The translations under genes were made by a program, and so were the position numbers. Under the pieces are notes generated by a model that was not told the DNA's origin, made no database searches, and worked only from the letters and a program-made list of their open reading frames with translations. This document shows, in pieces, positions 3,397 through 5,451 of a stretch of DNA of 5,451 nt. The number at the start of each line of letters is the position of its first letter. Position 1 is the stretch's first letter. This DNA comes from Chloroflexota bacterium (GTDB taxonomy: Bacteria; Chloroflexota; Anaerolineae; B4-G1). Location of the stretch: positions 1 to 5,451 of the forward strand of contig JAAEPW010000378.1 of the NCBI GenBank assembly GCA_024232355.1. The letters are read 5' to 3'.

Positions 3397-5451
3397 ATGA
3401 ATCCCAAAATGATTACACGTTTGTGCCGGGCCGTCATCGCCCTGTTACTGGCCGCTCTACTGCTGACCGTTTCGGTCGCGCTTGTTCTGGCCGGCGGCCC
3501 CGGCGACCTGGACCCCACCTTTGACGACGATGGTCGGGTGACTGCCGACTTTGACGGTGGTCACGACCTTGGTAATGGTATGGTCATCCAGCCCGATGGC
3601 AAGATCATAGTGGCCGGGCAAATCCCTAATAACAGTACTGCCGGCAGTGACTTTGGCCTGGCCCGTCTCAACAGCGACGGCAGCCTGGACACCAGCTTTG
3701 ACACCGATGGCTTTGCCAACGCCGACTTTGGCGCCGACGACGTTGCCTTCGCCGTGGCTCGCCAATCCGATGGCAAGATCATAGTGGCCGGGCGGGTCTG
3801 GGTCACTGGCCCTGGCTACAACTTTGGTCTGGCCCGCTACAACAGCAACGGCAGCCTGGACACCGGCTTTGACACCGATGGCAAGGTCGACACCGACTTT
3901 TATATCAGCAGCGACTCTGGCAATGCCGTGGCTATCCAATCCGCCGACGGCAAGATTGTAGTAGCCGGGGACATCCACAACGGTACTAACTATGACTTTG
4001 GTCTGGCCCGCTACAACAGCAACGGCAGCCTGGACACCAACTTTGACACCGATGGCAAGGTTAACACCGATTTTTCGAGTAGCTACGACTATGGTAAGGC
4101 TGTGGCTATCCAAGCTGACGGCAAGATCGTGGTAGCTGGGTATACCAATAGCAGCGGCAACTATGACTTTGGCCTGGCTCGCTACAACAGCAACGGCAGC
4201 TTGGACACCAGCTTTGACACCGACGGTAGGGTGACCACCGACTTTGCTGGCGCTAGCGATCAGGGCTTTGCTGTGGCCATTCAAACTGACGGCAAGATCG
4301 TGGTGGTTGGGTCTGTCAATGGTGGCGCCGACTTTGGCCTGGCCCGCTACAACAGCAACGGCAGCCTGGACACCAGTTTTGATACCGACGGTAAGGTGAC
4401 CACCGACTTTTCTGCTAGCAACGACCAGGCCAATGCTGTGGTCATCCAATCCGACGGCAAGATTGTGGTGGTTGGGCAATCTGGCCTTAGCAGCGCAACC
4501 GACTTTGCCTTGGCCCGCTACAACAGCGACGGCAGCCTGGACACCTTTTTTGGTACCGGCGGCAAACTGCTCACTGATTTTGTCGGCCAGGCGGACTATG
4601 GCAAGGCTGTGGCTATCCAATCTGATGGCAAGATCGTGGCCGCCGGGTATCGAACTGACCTCAATAACAGCCGTGACTTTGCCCTGACCCGCTACAAAGC
4701 TCTGACGTTCGACAAAAGCGTGGACGACGTTTACCCAAGCCCGGGCCAACGCATCACCTTTACTCTCATCGTGCGCAATGGTGCTCCCTTTAGCCAGACC
4801 AACGGGTACATCTCTGACAACCTGCCGGATGGTCTCACCCTGGCTGGGCCGGTGGTACTGGACCCGTCGTCGGCAGGCACGACGGGATCGCCGCCAGCCC
4901 TGGCCAGCGGCCTCACCATCACCAACAATGAACTCATCACCATCACCTTTCCTGTCACGGTGAGCGCCAGCTTGACCAACACCACCCTTATCACCAACAC
5001 CGCCACCTTTACCAGCACCGAGATCATCACGCCCCGTACAGCCTCGGCAGGGATCGAGGTTCGCGTGGATTGCGCGGCGACGATTGACAGCAGCACAATC
5101 TACACCACCGTCCAGGCAGCGGTGAACGCGGCATCGGCCAATGACACGATCAAAGTGGCTGGCTATTGCCTGGGTGTCGTGTCGCAGGGTGCCGTGTCGC
5201 AGACTGTCTATATCACCAAAAACCTGACCCTGCGCGGCGGCTACAGCGATAGCTGGGCCGATCCGCCCGACCCCGTCGCCAACCCCACCGTCTTGGATGC
5301 CAACGGCAGCGGGCGGGTGGTGGTCGTCACCGCCGCCGCGGTGAGTGTGACGCTGGAGAACTTGCGCCTGACTGGCGGCACGGCCGACTCGGGTGGTGGT
5401 GTGTGGAACGAAGGCATCCTGACCCTCGACTCTGTCAGCGTGGACGGCAAC
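3397..5451 (+). CDS. Secreted delta-60 repeat / DUF11 / beta-helix protein (3' end outside window)
   Basis: The frame is open from ATG 3397 to the last base, 685 codons without a stop, so the C-terminus is missing. Residues 1-32 are a Sec signal peptide (K4, R8 and R11, a hydrophobic core from 12, cleavage probably after VLA at 30-32). Residues 36-433 hold seven delta-60 repeats (TIGR02608, DUF5122-type), each with SLDTxFDTDGKVxTDF, then AVAIQxDGKIVVAG, then DFGLARYN. They are 55-59 residues long and predicted to fold as a seven-bladed beta-propeller. Residues 438-557 match a DUF11/B_ant-type domain (FDKSVDDVYPSPGQRITFTL, ISDNLPDGLTL, ITNTATFTS). From 558 a right-handed beta-helix begins (VQAAVNAASANDTIKVAG, then NLTLRGGYSDSW, then GGGVWNEGILTLDSV). 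It is probably exported and surface-bound through a C-terminal anchor not seen here. It is a likely adhesion or structural protein; the exact role is unknown. It follows the CSLREA lipoprotein gene by 232 bp and shares its beta-helix type. Confidence 0.95.
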   Translation, partial: MNPKMITRLCRAVIALLLAALLLTVSVALVLAGGPGDLDPTFDDDGRVTADFDGGHDLGNGMVIQPDGKIIVAGQIPNNSTAGSDFGLARLNSDGSLDTSFDTDGFANADFGADDVAFAVARQSDGKIIVAGRVWVTGPGYNFGLARYNSNGSLDTGFDTDGKVDTDFYISSDSGNAVAIQSADGKIVVAGDIHNGTNYDFGLARYNSNGSLDTNFDTDGKVNTDFSSSYDYGKAVAIQADGKIVVAGYTNSSGNYDFGLARYNSNGSLDTSFDTDGRVTTDFAGASDQGFAVAIQTDGKIVVVGSVNGGADFGLARYNSNGSLDTSFDTDGKVTTDFSASNDQANAVVIQSDGKIVVVGQSGLSSATDFALARYNSDGSLDTFFGTGGKLLTDFVGQADYGKAVAIQSDGKIVAAGYRTDLNNSRDFALTRYKALTFDKSVDDVYPSPGQRITFTLIVRNGAPFSQTNGYISDNLPDGLTLAGPVVLDPSSAGTTGSPPALASGLTITNNELITITFPVTVSASLTNTTLITNTATFTSTEIITPRTASAGIEVRVDCAATIDSSTIYTTVQAAVNAASANDTIKVAGYCLGVVSQGAVSQTVYITKNLTLRGGYSDSWADPPDPVANPTVLDANGSGRVVVVTAAAVSVTLENLRLTGGTADSGGGVWNEGILTLDSVSVDGN
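3502..4695 (+). repeat. Seven tandem delta-60 coding repeats
   Basis: Units begin at 3502, 3679, 3850, 4024, 4195, 4360 and 4531, with lengths of 165-177 bp. The most conserved stretch, around the codons for ARYNSNGSLDT, is almost invariant at DNA level in units 3-6. Unit 3 has one additional codon (GCC, 3943-3945) just before DGKIVVAG. Unit 1 (DLDPTFDDDG) and unit 7 (SLDTFFGTGG) are the most diverged, as expected for edge units. These are coding repeats without unique spacers, not a CRISPR array. Confidence 0.9.
5173..5202 (+). repeat. Tandem 15-bp duplication within the beta-helix
   Basis: GGTGTCGTGTCGCAG at 5173-5187 is followed directly by GGTGCCGTGTCGCAG at 5188-5202, differing at one base. 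It encodes GVVSQ-GAVSQ just before the VYITKNLTLRGGY strand. It keeps the frame and lengthens a loop by five residues. Confidence 0.6.

Noticed and set aside
3321..3524. Small open frame overlapping the start of the delta-60 gene
   Set aside because: It begins at a GTG without a properly spaced ribosome site and runs out of frame through the signal-peptide codons of a clearly real gene.
3502..4695. Possible CRISPR-like or satellite array
   Set aside because: The repeats are in one reading frame, have 55-59-codon periods with no unique spacers, and match the delta-60 protein repeat.
3457..4749. Long repetitive open frame (430 codons) on the minus strand opposite the delta-60 repeats
   Set aside because: Its apparent repeats (GVQAAVAVVAGQ and the like) are just the antisense reading of the delta-60 units. 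The plus strand has the signal peptide, ribosome site and recognised domains.

Overview
The window reads as a piece of a bacterial chromosome, most likely from an uncultured Chloroflexota (Anaerolineae or Caldilineae-like). This placement is an inference. It rests on the combination of a Roco-type leucine-rich-repeat remnant, a CSLREA-motif beta-helix lipoprotein, a delta-60-repeat/DUF11/beta-helix surface protein, and an AGAAACC-C-GGTTTCT palindrome between genes. No rRNA, tRNA, CRISPR array, transposase or complete mobile element is visible.

Layout. Positions 1-88 hold nothing recognisable. Positions 89-700 (+) encode a small helical protein of unknown function; its start is doubtful and it may be the surviving 3' part of a larger gene. 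Positions 824-1197 (+) are a decayed Roco (LRR-Roc-COR) gene. A good Shine-Dalgarno site and a typical N-terminus are followed by an internal frame break, about three and a half 23-residue LRR units, and an abrupt end just where the Roc GTPase domain should begin. Positions 1198-1590 hold no convincing gene, only a 17-bp palindrome and a strongly strand-asymmetric G-rich tract. Positions 1597-1811 are the control region of the next gene: an extended -10 promoter, an ACTAGCAA direct repeat overlapping the -35 position, and one arm of a 14-bp inverted repeat whose partner lies inside the coding start.

Positions 1812-3164 (+) encode a putative secreted lipoprotein: lipobox-like cysteine, Pro/Thr linker, CSLREA motif and right-handed beta-helix with eight GGG-x-x-N-type turns. 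After a 232-bp spacer with a palindrome, a weak terminator and a candidate promoter, positions 3397-5451 (+) encode the 5' 685 codons of a large secreted protein that runs off the window. It has a Sec signal peptide, seven delta-60 repeats (a predicted seven-bladed beta-propeller), one DUF11/B_ant-type domain and the start of a beta-helix.

The two right-hand genes point the same way and share the beta-helix architecture, so they are probably a cell-surface or adhesion-type pair, each with its own promoter. The left half looks like an eroded chromosomal region. I see no convincing new multi-gene system. The most useful observations are the dismantled Roco gene, the paired inverted sites around the lipoprotein promoter, and the signs of repeat homogenisation in the propeller gene.
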